A stretch of 64,000 nt of DNA from JAZKBN01 sp040388605 (GCA_040388605.1 JAZKBN010000018.1:62001-126000); one strand, 5' to 3'. Shown: positions 26,566-36,301, counted from the first letter of the stretch. Notes: generated by a model from the letters alone, not told the origin. Made by a program: numbers and translations.

Positions 26566-29500
26566 ATGGACAAAACTGTAAAAAAGCCGCGCAAGCTGCT
26601 TGTTGCCAATCGCGGCGAAATTGCCATACGCATTCTAAGGGCTGCCGAAGAGCTGCTTATTCGTACTGTTGCCATATACACTTACGAAGACCGCTATTCG
26701 TTGCACAGGTATAAAGCCGATGAAGCTTACCAGATTGGTAAACCCGATGAGCCCCTGCGCCCTTATCTTGATATAGAGGCTATAATCACCCTGGCAAAGC
26801 ATACAGGGGTCGATGCCATTCACCCCGGTTACGGGTTCCTTTCCGAAAATGTTGAAATGGCGCGACGATGCGCCGAGGAAGGTATTATTTTCGTTGGTCC
26901 GCGTGCCGAGGTTATGGAAGCGCTCGGCGACAAGGTGGAAGCCAAGAAAATAGCCCGCCTTGCAGAAGTGCCGGTGATTGAAGACAGCCGCGTTCCGCTT
27001 GATAATTTTGAGATTGCACGTGCAGAGGCCGAGCGCATAGGTTACCCGGTCATGATTAAGGCGGCAGCAGGCGGCGGCGGCCGAGGCATGCGTGCCGTTC
27101 AAACGCCTGACTTGCTCGAACGCGCCTATAACGATGCGCGCAATGAAGCCAAAAAAGCCTTCGGTAACGATACCGTCTTTTTCGAAAAGCTGGTCGTAAA
27201 CCCTAAGCATATTGAGGTGCAGATCCTCGGCGATAATTATGGCAATATTGTGCACCTTTTCGAACGCGACTGCTCGGTACAGCGCCGCTTTCAAAAGGTG
27301 GTTGAAATTGCCCCGGCCCCCGGCCTCGACGATGAAACCCGCGAAAAGCTTTACGCTTATGCCCTGCGCATTTGCCGTCAGGTTGGCTATAACAATGCCG
27401 GAACCGTTGAATTCCTGGTAGATAAAGATCACAATATCTTCTTTATAGAGGTTAACCCCCGCATACAGGTAGAGCATACCATAACCGAGGAAATTACCCG
27501 CATAGATATTGTTCGCTCACAAATACTTATAGCATCGGGCTACGCCCTTGCCGACCCGGTTATTTTCATAACCAAACAGGAAGACGTGCGCAAACGAGGC
27601 TTCGCCATACAATGCCGCATTACAACCGAAGACCCTGAAAACAATTTCCGCCCTGATACCGGTACTGTTATAGCCTACCGCAACGCCACAGGCTTCGGCA
27701 TTCGGCTTGATGAAGGAAGCTGCTTTGCAGGGGCACGTATTTCGCCGTTCTTCGACAGCATGCTGGTGAAGGTAAGCGCAACCGGGCGCACCCTGAAAGG
27801 AACCGTGCAGCGCCTGCACAGGGCTTTGCGTGAGTTCAGAATCAGGGGTGTTAAAACCAATATCGGTTTTTTAGAGAATGTAATTTCCCACCCTGATTTT
27901 TTGGCCGGCACCTGTACCGTTAAGTTTATTGATGATAATCCTGATCTTTTCCGCATACCGGATCGGCAGGACAGGGGCACCCGCCTGTTGCGCTACCTTG
28001 CCGATGTAACTGTAAACGGCAACCCCGATGTAGGCAATAAGCCGGTACCCAAAAACCTGCGTAAACCGCTTGTACCCGAATACGACTTTTATACTCCTCC
28101 CCCGCCCGGCAGCAGGCAAAAACTAATTGAGCTTGGACCGGAGGCTTTCGCAAAACAACTGCGCTCTGACCCCAAAATTCAATATACCGATACCACCCTG
28201 CGCGACGCCCACCAAAGCCTGCTCGCCACCCGCATGCGGACTTATGATATGAAAAGCATATCGGAGAGCTTTGCCCGCCACCACCCGCAAACATTCAGCA
28301 TGGAAGTTTGGGGCGGCGCAACTTTCGATGTGGCTTTGCGGTTCCTGCACGAAGACCCCTGGCAGCGCCTGCAAATTCTGCGAGCAGCCATGCCCAATAT
28401 TTTGCTGCAAATGCTCCTGCGCGGAAGCAATGCAGTGGGCTACAAAGCTTACCCTGATAACCTGGTAGAAGATTTTATTGAAAACGCCTGGAAAAAAGGC
28501 ATCGACCTCTTCCGCATTTTCGACAGCCTGAACTGGCTCGAAGAAATGAAAACAAGCATAAGGACTGTGCGGGAACGCACCAACGCCCTCGCCGAAGCCT
28601 GCATTTGCTATACCGGAGATATGCTGGCCCCCGACCAGGAAAAGTACACACTGCAATACTATCTCGATCTTGCCCGCAGGCTGGAAGACGAAGGTGCGCA
28701 CATTATCTGCATTAAAGATATGGCCGGCCTGCTGAAACCAAATGCTGCTGAAGTTCTTGTTACATCTTTGCGCGAAACGCTCAGCGCACCTGTACACCTG
28801 CACACGCACGACACAGCCGGTATTCAGGCTGCAACCTACCTGAAAGCTATAGAAGCCGGGGTTGATGTAATTGATGTGGCCATCGGCGGCATGAGCGGCC
28901 TCACTTCGCAGCCTAATTTTAATTCAATAGCAGCCATGATGCAGGGGCATGCCCGTGAGCAGCCTTATAACCTGCACAGCCTGAATCAATTCAGCAGCTA
29001 TTGGGAAGATATACGTGAGCAATATGCACCTTTCGAAAGCGGGCTAAAGGCAGGAAATGCAAGTGTTTACGAGCATGAAATACCGGGCGGCCAGTTCAGC
29101 AATTTGCGTCCGCAGGCCGAAAGCCTTGGCCTTGGAGACAGGTTCCAGGAAATTATAGACAATTATGCCCGCGCTAATAAAATGTTTGGTGATGTGATTA
29201 AGGTTACGCCCACCAGCAAAACCGTTGGCGACATGGCCCTCTTTATGACTGCCAATAACCTAAGCCCGGAAGATATTATGGCACGCGGCGACAAGCTGAA
29301 TTTCCCGGAATCGGTACGCAGCTTTTTTAAAGGCGAAACCGGGCAGCCATTCGGGGGCTTCCCCAAAGAATTGCAGAAGATTGTATTAAAGTCTGAAGAG
29401 CCTTTCAGCGACAGGCCAAATGCCCACCTTGCACCCGCAAAACAGGAAGAAGAATTTGCCGCTTTCTGCAAAGCCTTCCCGCATCGCCCTGTTTATACCG

Positions 29501-30024
29501 ATTACCTGAGCTATCGTCTTTACCCAAAGGTTTACGAGGAGTTCTATGCCTTTAACCGTCAGTTCGGCGATGTGGAGGTTTTACCAAGTCCCGCTTTTTT
29601 CTATGGCATGGCCGACGATACCGAGATCATGGCCGATATTGCCCCCGGCAAAACCCTCATTATCCGTAAAATGACTTCCAGCCGCGAGCCCGATGAAAGC
29701 GGCCTGCGCACGGTTACTTTTGAAATGAACGGCCAAATGCGCCGCATCCGCGTGCTTGACCTAAACAGCAAGGTGGTTATACCACAAAACCGAAAAGCTG
29801 CCGCCAAAGGTGAAATAGGCAGCCCCTTACAGGGTCGGGTTTCTGCGGTATATGTAAAACCCGGGCAGCAGGTGCTTGATAATGCCCCGCTGTTCAGTAT
29901 AGAGGCCATGAAAATGGAAACTACAGTAACAGCCTCTTTCTCCGGGAAAGTAACAGAGATTATGCTTCCTGCCGGCACGCTCACCAACCAGGATGATTTG
30001 GTGCTGGTTATGGCGGCAGATTAA
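26566..30024 (+). CDS. pyc: Pyruvate carboxylase
   Basis: A 1152-residue single-chain biotin enzyme making oxaloacetate from pyruvate, bicarbonate and ATP. Domains in order: biotin carboxylase/ATP-grasp (about 10-460; KAAAGGGGRGM, EVNPRIQVEHT), carboxyltransferase (about 540-820; DTTLRDAHQSLLATR, HTHDTAG), the PYC tetramerisation domain, and a biotinyl domain with the acceptor lysine K1116 in IEAMKMETTV. Length and domain order match the alpha4 enzyme. It starts with ATG at 26566 after a 240-bp gap holding the lptD terminator. No regulator is seen next to it. Confidence 0.96.
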   Translation: MDKTVKKPRKLLVANRGEIAIRILRAAEELLIRTVAIYTYEDRYSLHRYKADEAYQIGKPDEPLRPYLDIEAIITLAKHTGVDAIHPGYGFLSENVEMARRCAEEGIIFVGPRAEVMEALGDKVEAKKIARLAEVPVIEDSRVPLDNFEIARAEAERIGYPVMIKAAAGGGGRGMRAVQTPDLLERAYNDARNEAKKAFGNDTVFFEKLVVNPKHIEVQILGDNYGNIVHLFERDCSVQRRFQKVVEIAPAPGLDDETREKLYAYALRICRQVGYNNAGTVEFLVDKDHNIFFIEVNPRIQVEHTITEEITRIDIVRSQILIASGYALADPVIFITKQEDVRKRGFAIQCRITTEDPENNFRPDTGTVIAYRNATGFGIRLDEGSCFAGARISPFFDSMLVKVSATGRTLKGTVQRLHRALREFRIRGVKTNIGFLENVISHPDFLAGTCTVKFIDDNPDLFRIPDRQDRGTRLLRYLADVTVNGNPDVGNKPVPKNLRKPLVPEYDFYTPPPPGSRQKLIELGPEAFAKQLRSDPKIQYTDTTLRDAHQSLLATRMRTYDMKSISESFARHHPQTFSMEVWGGATFDVALRFLHEDPWQRLQILRAAMPNILLQMLLRGSNAVGYKAYPDNLVEDFIENAWKKGIDLFRIFDSLNWLEEMKTSIRTVRERTNALAEACICYTGDMLAPDQEKYTLQYYLDLARRLEDEGAHIICIKDMAGLLKPNAAEVLVTSLRETLSAPVHLHTHDTAGIQAATYLKAIEAGVDVIDVAIGGMSGLTSQPNFNSIAAMMQGHAREQPYNLHSLNQFSSYWEDIREQYAPFESGLKAGNASVYEHEIPGGQFSNLRPQAESLGLGDRFQEIIDNYARANKMFGDVIKVTPTSKTVGDMALFMTANNLSPEDIMARGDKLNFPESVRSFFKGETGQPFGGFPKELQKIVLKSEEPFSDRPNAHLAPAKQEEEFAAFCKAFPHRPVYTDYLSYRLYPKVYEEFYAFNRQFGDVEVLPSPAFFYGMADDTEIMADIAPGKTLIIRKMTSSREPDESGLRTVTFEMNGQMRRIRVLDLNSKVVIPQNRKAAAKGEIGSPLQGRVSAVYVKPGQQVLDNAPLFSIEAMKMETTVTASFSGKVTEIMLPAGTLTNQDDLVLVMAAD

Positions 30025-30048
30025 TCAAGCAATTATTGTAAGCGGTTT

Positions 30049-30086
30049 ATAATTCCTGCCCGGATAAAATTCATGGCAGGAATTAT
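30049..30086. terminator. Bidirectional terminator
   Basis: A perfect 12-bp stem (ATAATTCCTGCC and its complement) with a 14-base loop between the convergent pyc gene and the gene at 30106. Confidence 0.7.
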
Positions 30087-30105
30087 ATATTTAATCACAG
30101 GTAAT

Positions 30106-30399
30106 TTATCTCATATCAATCACCTTCTGTATTTCAAGTATTTTTTCCTCTAAACCGGCATTGTCATCCAGGTACCCGATTGGGTTATTTTCATGGTCAT
30201 ATTGGAATAAATCTACACCTGAAAGGAATTGAATGGAATTCCAAATCGTTTTTTCATCCTGCCGGGGATCAAAATCCAGCTTTCCGGCTTCTGCTGCAAA
30301 CATACAACCGGCAGCCCAAGTTGAAATTTCATCTCTTGAAACACTGCCGTCAATAATGCCTTGGTAAGCATCGAGAATATGGTTTACAGTTATTTTCAT
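30106..30399 (-). CDS. Small soluble protein, function unknown
   Basis: A 97-residue acidic, mostly helical protein without signal peptide (MKITVNHILDAYQGIIDGSV, then SRDEISTWAAGCMFA). Composition and size resemble small immunity-type or regulatory proteins, and its bases look AT-richer than pyc, but I cannot name a family. No toxin-like gene is adjacent: the neighbours are pyc (convergent) and an outer-membrane gene ending 28 bp away. Confidence 0.6.
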   Translation of the reverse strand: MKITVNHILDAYQGIIDGSVSRDEISTWAAGCMFAAEAGKLDFDPRQDEKTIWNSIQFLSGVDLFQYDHENNPIGYLDDNAGLEEKILEIQKVIDMR

Positions 30400-30427
30400 A
30401 TGGCCGGTTAAACTGGTGCCGCAGTAC

Positions 30428-32563
30428 TTACATCCTGCTTTCCCTGTATAGGTTATAACTGAGTTTAAAAGTAAAATAAGGGTAAAAGTTATTTAGCACG
30501 GTTTGCAGGCTTTTAATGGGAATGTCGTTACCTATATATGCCACATTGGTTTTCCTGTAGGTTGTAAATATGCGCGATGTCATCATCCAGCAATCGGCGC
30601 TGAACTGCAGCTTGCTGCCCATATCCCATGCGGCGGTAAATTTCGGGCCGTGCTGAAGGGTTACATTATTCGTATAAATGAGGTAATTAACAGTATCGGC
30701 CCCTGTCAGGCTTCCTTTATCATGCCTGCCGGTTCTGAAAAGGCGGTAACCCAATTCCATCCTGAAAACGCCTTTACCGGTCATAATAATGTTCCTTCTC
30801 CCTCGCAGGGTAACATCGTAAGTAATAACGGTATCAAGCGGGCTTTCCCTAAAACGCTCCCAATCAAGCAATCCGAAACGGTTTTCCCGGCGAATAAAAT
30901 CGAGCAGCACTGCATATTTGCGGCCGAAGCGGTATTCAAGGTTTTGGGTGGTTAGAAAAATGCGGTTGCTGCGGTCCTGCAGGCTTTGCGACTTATAATC
31001 AAAAACCGAATAAGTTACGGCAAGGTTGTAGGAACCGGTCCACAGCAGTCCGCCTCTTTGGAACCTGAAATTAGGCTCGAAACGCAGAATGCGCTGCTTC
31101 GAATTACTTGAGCTGTTATTTGCATTAATATTCACAAGATGCGTAAAGCTGCCCGACACCTTAAAGCCTGTCCGGAAAATGGAAGACCATAAGGTATTAT
31201 ACGCCACCTCGCCTGAATACAGCTCCTCGTCATGATCGCGCTTTTTAGTAACCGAAGGGGTGCTTACGCGTAATAACTGGGCCAGCGTATTGGCTGTAAA
31301 AACATGGCTTCTGCTTGGCGCATAGCTTACTGAATAAGCCCAGGCATAGCGTGTGTTCGTAAAATCCTTTTCAATTACGGGGGTCTTTTCCATGTTCAGG
31401 TACAGGCTGTCGGCAATTGATTGGCTAATTCCCGGCGTTTTACCCAGCCGGTTAACACGGTCGGCGAGGGTGTATTCAAAGCGCATGCTTGCCTGGAATT
31501 TTTTTATATTAAGTACTGCTTCCTGCCTGAGCAGAATATCCTGCTCATTGTAAAACTCATTAATCTTGGTACTTATATTTTGGTATTGCCTGAAATTAAA
31601 GCCACGGTACTGCCTGTCGTACTCGTTATATGAGCGCAGGCTTAATGCTTTACTTATTCGGTAATTGAGGTTCAGGAAAGTTACAACGGTATCAGAAACC
31701 ACGCTTTGAATCATGGTGGCTGTGTCGCCCCTGAGGGCATCGCCCCGGCGCAGGTAATCTTCCACGCGGCGGGTTGTATAGGAGCTTCCGGCGCTCAGAC
31801 CTGCATACTCATTAAATACTTTGTTGAGTGTAAAGCCAACCCTGCCGTTATTATTGCGCCTCGGCAAAATATTATTCTGCCCGAAAAAGCCGCCTGCAGT
31901 ATAATTCATGCTGCTGTCGCGGTTAATGCCGCTGTATTCGCTGCGTACCTCGCCCCCGGGCCCGGTATTGGTATATGCCACACGCTTATCGCTGCTGATG
32001 CCTGAACGAACCTGCGTAGAGAGCAATTGCCTCGGCGCCGGCCTGAATGCATATTGCAGGTAAGGCGCAATGGTAAGCAGCCTGGTTCCGGTGGCGCCAA
32101 AGTCGTATATATTTGCATACAGGCCGCCATACAGGTTTTTATAAACCGCGGCGGTGTAATTCATTTCAAAATGTATGTCCTTGGCAGTGAAAGGCAGCGT
32201 TTTAAGCACACTGTAATAAACGTGCTCGTTGCTGAGAAATGCATATATGCGTGTTTTGGCAGCGGGCCTGAAACAGGTAAGCAGGGAATTGCGGTAAGCG
32301 AAAGTATAGTTTTCAATACGACCGGCAAACATATCGAGCCGCAGCAGCGTATCCTGCCCTATTGTATTTACTGCCCGTACAGGAGCAGGGCCCAGGTTTA
32401 ATGCAGAATCACCCGACAGAAGTACGGCAGGTGATGCATTACGGCTGCTGTCGGTAACAATTTGGGCGCTTACCGGGTTTGCATTAAACAGGGTACATAA
32501 GATCACAGTCGCAATTATAACACAGCCTGCAGAATGCAAACCTTTTACAGGCCGAAGCGGCAT
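30428..32563 (-). CDS. Large outer-membrane beta-barrel-like protein, function unknown
   Basis: A 711-residue exported protein. The open frame runs back to 33133, but everything above the ATG at 32563 is antisense to tsaE; that ATG gives MPLRPVKGLHSAGCVIIATV and a signal peptide ending at PVSAQ. The mature part is dominated by alternating aromatic strands and many Arg/Tyr/Asn pairs, ending in FKLSYNLYRESRM. No plug, TonB box or OmpA domain is visible. Looks like a lineage-specific barrel or surface protein. Divergent from tsaE. Confidence 0.7.
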   Translation of the reverse strand: MPLRPVKGLHSAGCVIIATVILCTLFNANPVSAQIVTDSSRNASPAVLLSGDSALNLGPAPVRAVNTIGQDTLLRLDMFAGRIENYTFAYRNSLLTCFRPAAKTRIYAFLSNEHVYYSVLKTLPFTAKDIHFEMNYTAAVYKNLYGGLYANIYDFGATGTRLLTIAPYLQYAFRPAPRQLLSTQVRSGISSDKRVAYTNTGPGGEVRSEYSGINRDSSMNYTAGGFFGQNNILPRRNNNGRVGFTLNKVFNEYAGLSAGSSYTTRRVEDYLRRGDALRGDTATMIQSVVSDTVVTFLNLNYRISKALSLRSYNEYDRQYRGFNFRQYQNISTKINEFYNEQDILLRQEAVLNIKKFQASMRFEYTLADRVNRLGKTPGISQSIADSLYLNMEKTPVIEKDFTNTRYAWAYSVSYAPSRSHVFTANTLAQLLRVSTPSVTKKRDHDEELYSGEVAYNTLWSSIFRTGFKVSGSFTHLVNINANNSSSNSKQRILRFEPNFRFQRGGLLWTGSYNLAVTYSVFDYKSQSLQDRSNRIFLTTQNLEYRFGRKYAVLLDFIRRENRFGLLDWERFRESPLDTVITYDVTLRGRRNIIMTGKGVFRMELGYRLFRTGRHDKGSLTGADTVNYLIYTNNVTLQHGPKFTAAWDMGSKLQFSADCWMMTSRIFTTYRKTNVAYIGNDIPIKSLQTVLNNFYPYFTFKLSYNLYRESRM

Positions 32564-32686
32564 GTAATGAGGGCGCAAAAATTGCAGTAGTTTGAAAAGC
32601 TGTATCAAGCCGACAGTGTTATTCGTTTTAAAAAGGGCGGTTTTCTCCGGCGGTGTAATTCCGGCTGCCTGCTTTGGGCTTTTAAA

Positions 32687-32721
32687 TTTGGAGAAATGTA
32701 TCCGAAAAACCGCTAATTTCG
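32687..32721 (+). promoter_or_regulatory. Candidate tsaE promoter
   Basis: TTTG at 32687-32690 and TAATTTCG at 32714-32721 (one mismatch from TAnnTTTG), 23 bp apart and 17 bp before the tsaE ATG. Confidence 0.3.
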
Positions 32722-32737
32722 CCGGCAGTATAACAAA

Positions 32738-33208
32738 ATGATGCAACTTAGCTACAACGGGCCCAATGAATTGAACCTTGCCGTTCAAAAAATCATAGAT
32801 TACGCAGGCCCGCAGCGCATTTGGGCGCTCGACGGTGAAATGGCAGCCGGCAAAACAACGCTTATACGTTCTCTCTGCGCCCTCCTGGGCTGCACCGAAA
32901 ATGTAACAAGCCCCACATACCAATTGGTAAACGTTTACCATGACGCTAAGGGAAACCCCGTTTACCATTTCGATTTTTACCGCATCCGCAAGGTCGACGA
33001 AGCTTATAACATCGGCATTCAGGAATACCTCGACAGCGGCAATCTGTGCCTGATTGAATGGCCCGGCAAAGTGGTCGATATTCTGCCGCAGGATACGTTT
33101 TGCGTTATTATGGAAATTGGGGTGAATGAGCAAAGGGATGTAACACTTTACAAAAACATTCCTGAAGATTACCCCCGAATGCCCGACAGGCTCATGTCAA
33201 AAGAATAA
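32738..33208 (+). CDS. tsaE: tRNA threonylcarbamoyladenosine biosynthesis ATPase TsaE
   Basis: A 156-residue P-loop ATPase working with TsaB and TsaD to make t6A at position 37 of ANN-decoding tRNAs. Walker A is GEMAAGKTTL (33-42); then come TSPTYQLVNVY, HFDFYRI and the family-specific IEWPGK. Two adjacent ATG codons start it (32738 or 32741). An alanine-dehydrogenase-like gene follows 51 bp later on the same strand and may share its transcript. Confidence 0.92.
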   Translation: MMQLSYNGPNELNLAVQKIIDYAGPQRIWALDGEMAAGKTTLIRSLCALLGCTENVTSPTYQLVNVYHDAKGNPVYHFDFYRIRKVDEAYNIGIQEYLDSGNLCLIEWPGKVVDILPQDTFCVIMEIGVNEQRDVTLYKNIPEDYPRMPDRLMSKE

Positions 33209-33259
33209 ATAACAAAACAACACTTCTTAACAACCCTGCCTGGCTCTGCAGCAAGGCAA

Positions 33260-34498
33260 ATGTGCATCATGAAACTTCCCTTTAAGATAGAAGAAGCCAT
33301 TGCGCGCGAAGGCGGCCAGCTGTTAACGCAGGAAAAGGAGCTCAAGCTGAAAGACGGGGCAAAAACCTTCAACATCGGTATTCCGCGCGAAACCGGGGAA
33401 GATGAAAACCGCATTAGCCTTACACCTGAATCTGTAATGATTTTGGTGCAGAACGGCCACCAGGTTTTATTGGAAGCCGGGGCCGGCAATGCTGCCAAGT
33501 TTGCTGATAATGAATACAGCGAGGCCGGGGCCCGCATTATATATTCGGCATCGGAATTATATGAGAACAGCAATATTATAGTAAAAGTAAACCCGCCCAC
33601 TGCCGAGGAAATTGAGCAGATGCAGCCGCAAACCGTGCTTATTTCTGCCTTGCAGATGAGCCAGATGTCGGCTGACTATATTGCATGCCTCAACAGGCGT
33701 AAAATTATCGGGGTTGCTTTCGAGCTTATAGAAGATGAAGTTGGCGGCCTGCCCATAGTACGCGCCATGAGCGAAATTGCCGGCAGCACCGTTCTCCTGA
33801 TTGCCGCCGAATACCTGAACAGCACCAATAACGGGCGTGGCATTATACTGGGAGGTATTACCGGTGTACCGCCAACCAAAGTTGTTATTCTTGGTGCAGG
33901 TACCGCCGCCGAATTTGCCGCCCGCACAGCCCTTGGCCTCGGCGCCGAGGTAAAGGTATTCGATAACCAGCTGTACAAGCTGCGCCGAATAAGGCAGGAG
34001 CTTGGCCACCAGATTTTTACTTCGGTAATTGATGCCGCTAACCTGACAGATGCCTTACGACGTGCAGATGTGGTAATAGGCGCGCTCCGTGCCGAGGAAG
34101 GCCGCAGCCCATGCGTGGTAACTGATGAAATGGTAAGCTTCATGAAACCCAACTCGGTTATTGTGGATGTAAGCATAGACCAGGGCGGTTGTTTCGAAAC
34201 CAGCAAAACCACCAGCCACAGCAAGCCTGTATTTAAAAAGTACGACGTAATACATTACTGCGTGCCCAATATTGCCAGCCGGGTGGCGCATACAGCCAGC
34301 AATGCCCTGAGCAATATATTAACCCCTATACTCCTGAAAGCCCATGATTTGGGCGGTATGGAGGAAATGATTTTCCGTAAGCATTGGTTTATGAAGGGGG
34401 TTTATACTTATATGGGGCACCTTACAGGCAAGCATATTGCCAAAATGCTGAACATGAGGCACAAAGACATAGATCTTTTCAGGCTGTCAAAGTTTTAA
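33260..34498 (+). CDS. Alanine dehydrogenase-like enzyme
   Basis: A 412-residue member of the alanine dehydrogenase/transhydrogenase-alpha family (N-terminus from ATG 33260 or 33269). It has IGIPRETGEDENRISLTPES, the NAD-binding VVILGAGTAAEFAARTALGL and DVSIDQGGCFE with the catalytic aspartate. At the place where Mycobacterium Ald has the catalytic His96 (FLHLA), this protein reads SALQMSQM, with Gln. So it belongs to the family, but interconversion of alanine and pyruvate is inferred rather than certain. NAD-linked amino acid dehydrogenation in the cytoplasm is likely. Confidence 0.8.
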   Translation: MCIMKLPFKIEEAIAREGGQLLTQEKELKLKDGAKTFNIGIPRETGEDENRISLTPESVMILVQNGHQVLLEAGAGNAAKFADNEYSEAGARIIYSASELYENSNIIVKVNPPTAEEIEQMQPQTVLISALQMSQMSADYIACLNRRKIIGVAFELIEDEVGGLPIVRAMSEIAGSTVLLIAAEYLNSTNNGRGIILGGITGVPPTKVVILGAGTAAEFAARTALGLGAEVKVFDNQLYKLRRIRQELGHQIFTSVIDAANLTDALRRADVVIGALRAEEGRSPCVVTDEMVSFMKPNSVIVDVSIDQGGCFETSKTTSHSKPVFKKYDVIHYCVPNIASRVAHTASNALSNILTPILLKAHDLGGMEEMIFRKHWFMKGVYTYMGHLTGKHIAKMLNMRHKDIDLFRLSKF

Positions 34499-34537
34499 CC
34501 GGGAAACCGGGGTAACATTTTAATTTAAATCACGCAG

Positions 34538-34565
34538 CCCCGGTTCAAAAACGGCCGGGGTTTCA
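34538..34565 (+). terminator. Possible terminator after the alanine dehydrogenase-like gene
   Basis: A 6-bp GC stem (CCCCGG and CCGGGG) followed by TTTCAAT, about 40 bp after the stop codon. The T-run is short. Confidence 0.45.
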
Positions 34566-34658
34566 ATATAAAAGAACAGCTATCCGGGGAAGTACAGTCT
34601 TAAATTATAGCCCAATCGGTTACAGTTAAAGCAATGAAAGCCCGGCGCTTGTAATTAA

Positions 34659-35723
34659 ATGAGCAACCACAGTATTTACCTCACCGTTCGCTCAGTAAAG
34701 CGCGAAACGGAAGATACCATAAGCATAACTTTTCAGCACCCGCAAAAGGGTTTGCTGCAATACAAGCCGGGCCAATATCTTACCCTGATTTCACCAGGCG
34801 ATTCAAAATCGAGGCGTTGCTACAGCCTTTGCACCTCGCCAGATGCCGATGCCTTCCCTGCAGTGGCCGTTAAGCTGATTCTCGGCGGACAAATGTCGAC
34901 CTGGCTCTTCGACAGCCTGAAAGAAGGAGATAAGCTGGAAGTTTTGGAGCCCATGGGCAATTTCGTTTTTGAACCGAAACCCGATAAACGCAGGCATATT
35001 ATGCTCTTTGCCGCCGGCAGCGGGGTTACTCCTTTAATGAGTATCCTTAAATCGGCCTTAAAAACCGAACCTAAGAGCATTGTATCGCTCATTTACGGCA
35101 ACCGGTTCGAGCATGGCATTATTTTCAGGGAAGAACTGGATGCCTTGCAGGCCCAACACCCTGCCCGCCTCCGCATTGTGCATTGCTTAACATCGCCGCC
35201 CGAAAAATGGTACGGCGCAACAGGCCGCATCTCGGAAGGCATGCTGGGTGAAATACTTGACCAGTTGCAGCCATTCCCGCCTGCCGAAGATACCCTGCAT
35301 TATATGTGCGGGCCCAGAGGCATGATGGATGCTGTAATATCTGTACTGGCAGCACGTAAGGTGCCCAAAGATCGTATTTACCACGAAAGCTTTTTCAGCG
35401 ACGCCCCTGCCATTGACTTCAGCGCCATTGCCGAAGATGAAGGCATTATTGCCCGCGAGGTAAAAGTTATTTACGACGATGTGGAAAGCACTTTCACCGT
35501 TCCTCCTCAAAACACCATACTTGAGGCTGCCCAGGACCTTGATATAGATTTGCCTTACAGCTGCCAAAGCGGCCTCTGCACCAGCTGCCGCGGCAAATGC
35601 ATCAGCGGCAAGGTGCTGATGACTGAAACTGAAGGCCTCAGCGATTCGGAGTTGAAAGAGGGTTATGTGCTTACCTGCGTATCTCACCCATTAACAGATA
35701 ACGTGGTTATTGAAATCGGCTAA
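34659..35723 (+). CDS. PaaE-like ferredoxin reductase (FAD/NAD(P) domains plus plant-type 2Fe-2S)
   Basis: A 354-residue electron-transfer protein. The FAD-binding part has KSRRCYSLCTSP (about 50-62), the nicotinamide part has LFAAGSGVTPLMSIL (about 115-130) and YMCGPRGMMD, and the C-terminal 2Fe-2S domain has CQSGLCTSCRGKC plus a later Cys (VLTCVS). This is the layout of PaaE, the reductase of phenylacetyl-CoA epoxidase, and of other class IA oxygenase reductases. No paaABCD genes are present, so it probably serves another oxygenase or desaturase. It precedes purE by 50 bp. Confidence 0.87.
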   Translation: MSNHSIYLTVRSVKRETEDTISITFQHPQKGLLQYKPGQYLTLISPGDSKSRRCYSLCTSPDADAFPAVAVKLILGGQMSTWLFDSLKEGDKLEVLEPMGNFVFEPKPDKRRHIMLFAAGSGVTPLMSILKSALKTEPKSIVSLIYGNRFEHGIIFREELDALQAQHPARLRIVHCLTSPPEKWYGATGRISEGMLGEILDQLQPFPPAEDTLHYMCGPRGMMDAVISVLAARKVPKDRIYHESFFSDAPAIDFSAIAEDEGIIAREVKVIYDDVESTFTVPPQNTILEAAQDLDIDLPYSCQSGLCTSCRGKCISGKVLMTETEGLSDSELKEGYVLTCVSHPLTDNVVIEIG

Positions 35724-35773
35724 TCCGGCAATGGCTAAATTATTTCCCCTTAATACCTGCTTAATAAACTGAT

Positions 35774-36301
35774 ATGGAAACAAAAGAGATTAAAGTCGGC
35801 ATAATTATGGGCTCAAATTCCGATTTGCTGATCATGCGCGAAGCAGGAATTATACTTGAGAAATTCGGGGTACCTTTTGAAATCACAGTAGTATCTGCGC
35901 ATCGCACACCTTTGCGCATGGTTGAATATGCGCAGGGCGCATCGGCAAGGGGAATTAAGGTAATTATTGCAGGTGCCGGCGGGGCGGCTCACCTGCCCGG
36001 TATGGTTGCCAGCCTTTGCAGCATCCCGGTAATAGGAGTACCCGTTAAATCGTCTAATTCCATTGATGGCTGGGATTCTATACTATCCATTCTTCAAATG
36101 CCGAACGGGGTACCTGTGGCAACAGTTGCCTTAAACGGCGCTGCCAATGCAGGCATACTGGCAGCCCAAATTATTGCCACATCAGATGAAGCCGTATTCC
36201 AAAAGCTTAACGATTATAAAAAAGAAATGCAGGATAAAGTTTTGGAAGCGGCTGTAAAGGTTGAAAGAGACGGCACAGGCTTTGGCAAAATAGGGTTTTA
36301 G
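35774..36301 (+). CDS. purE: N5-carboxyaminoimidazole ribonucleotide mutase
   Basis: A 175-residue class I PurE, which moves the carboxyl group in de novo purine synthesis. Signatures: IIMGSNSDLLIMREAG, VVSAHRTPLRM and IAGAGGAAHLPGMVAS, then GVPVKSSNSIDGWDSILSIL. It probably starts with ATG 35774. purK is not adjacent, so it must lie elsewhere; purH is 16 kb away. Confidence 0.95.
   Translation: METKEIKVGIIMGSNSDLLIMREAGIILEKFGVPFEITVVSAHRTPLRMVEYAQGASARGIKVIIAGAGGAAHLPGMVASLCSIPVIGVPVKSSNSIDGWDSILSILQMPNGVPVATVALNGAANAGILAAQIIATSDEAVFQKLNDYKKEMQDKVLEAAVKVERDGTGFGKIGF

Noticed and set aside
26635..27477. Long minus-strand frame inside pyruvate carboxylase
   Set aside because: Antisense shadow of the biotin carboxylase domain, with low-quality composition.
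28123..28809. 228-codon minus-strand frame inside pyruvate carboxylase
   Set aside because: Antisense shadow of the carboxyltransferase domain; no motif.
32564..33133. N-terminal 190 codons of the minus-strand frame ending at 30428
   Set aside because: They are antisense to tsaE, which has clear motifs, and the ATG at 32563 starts a proper signal peptide.
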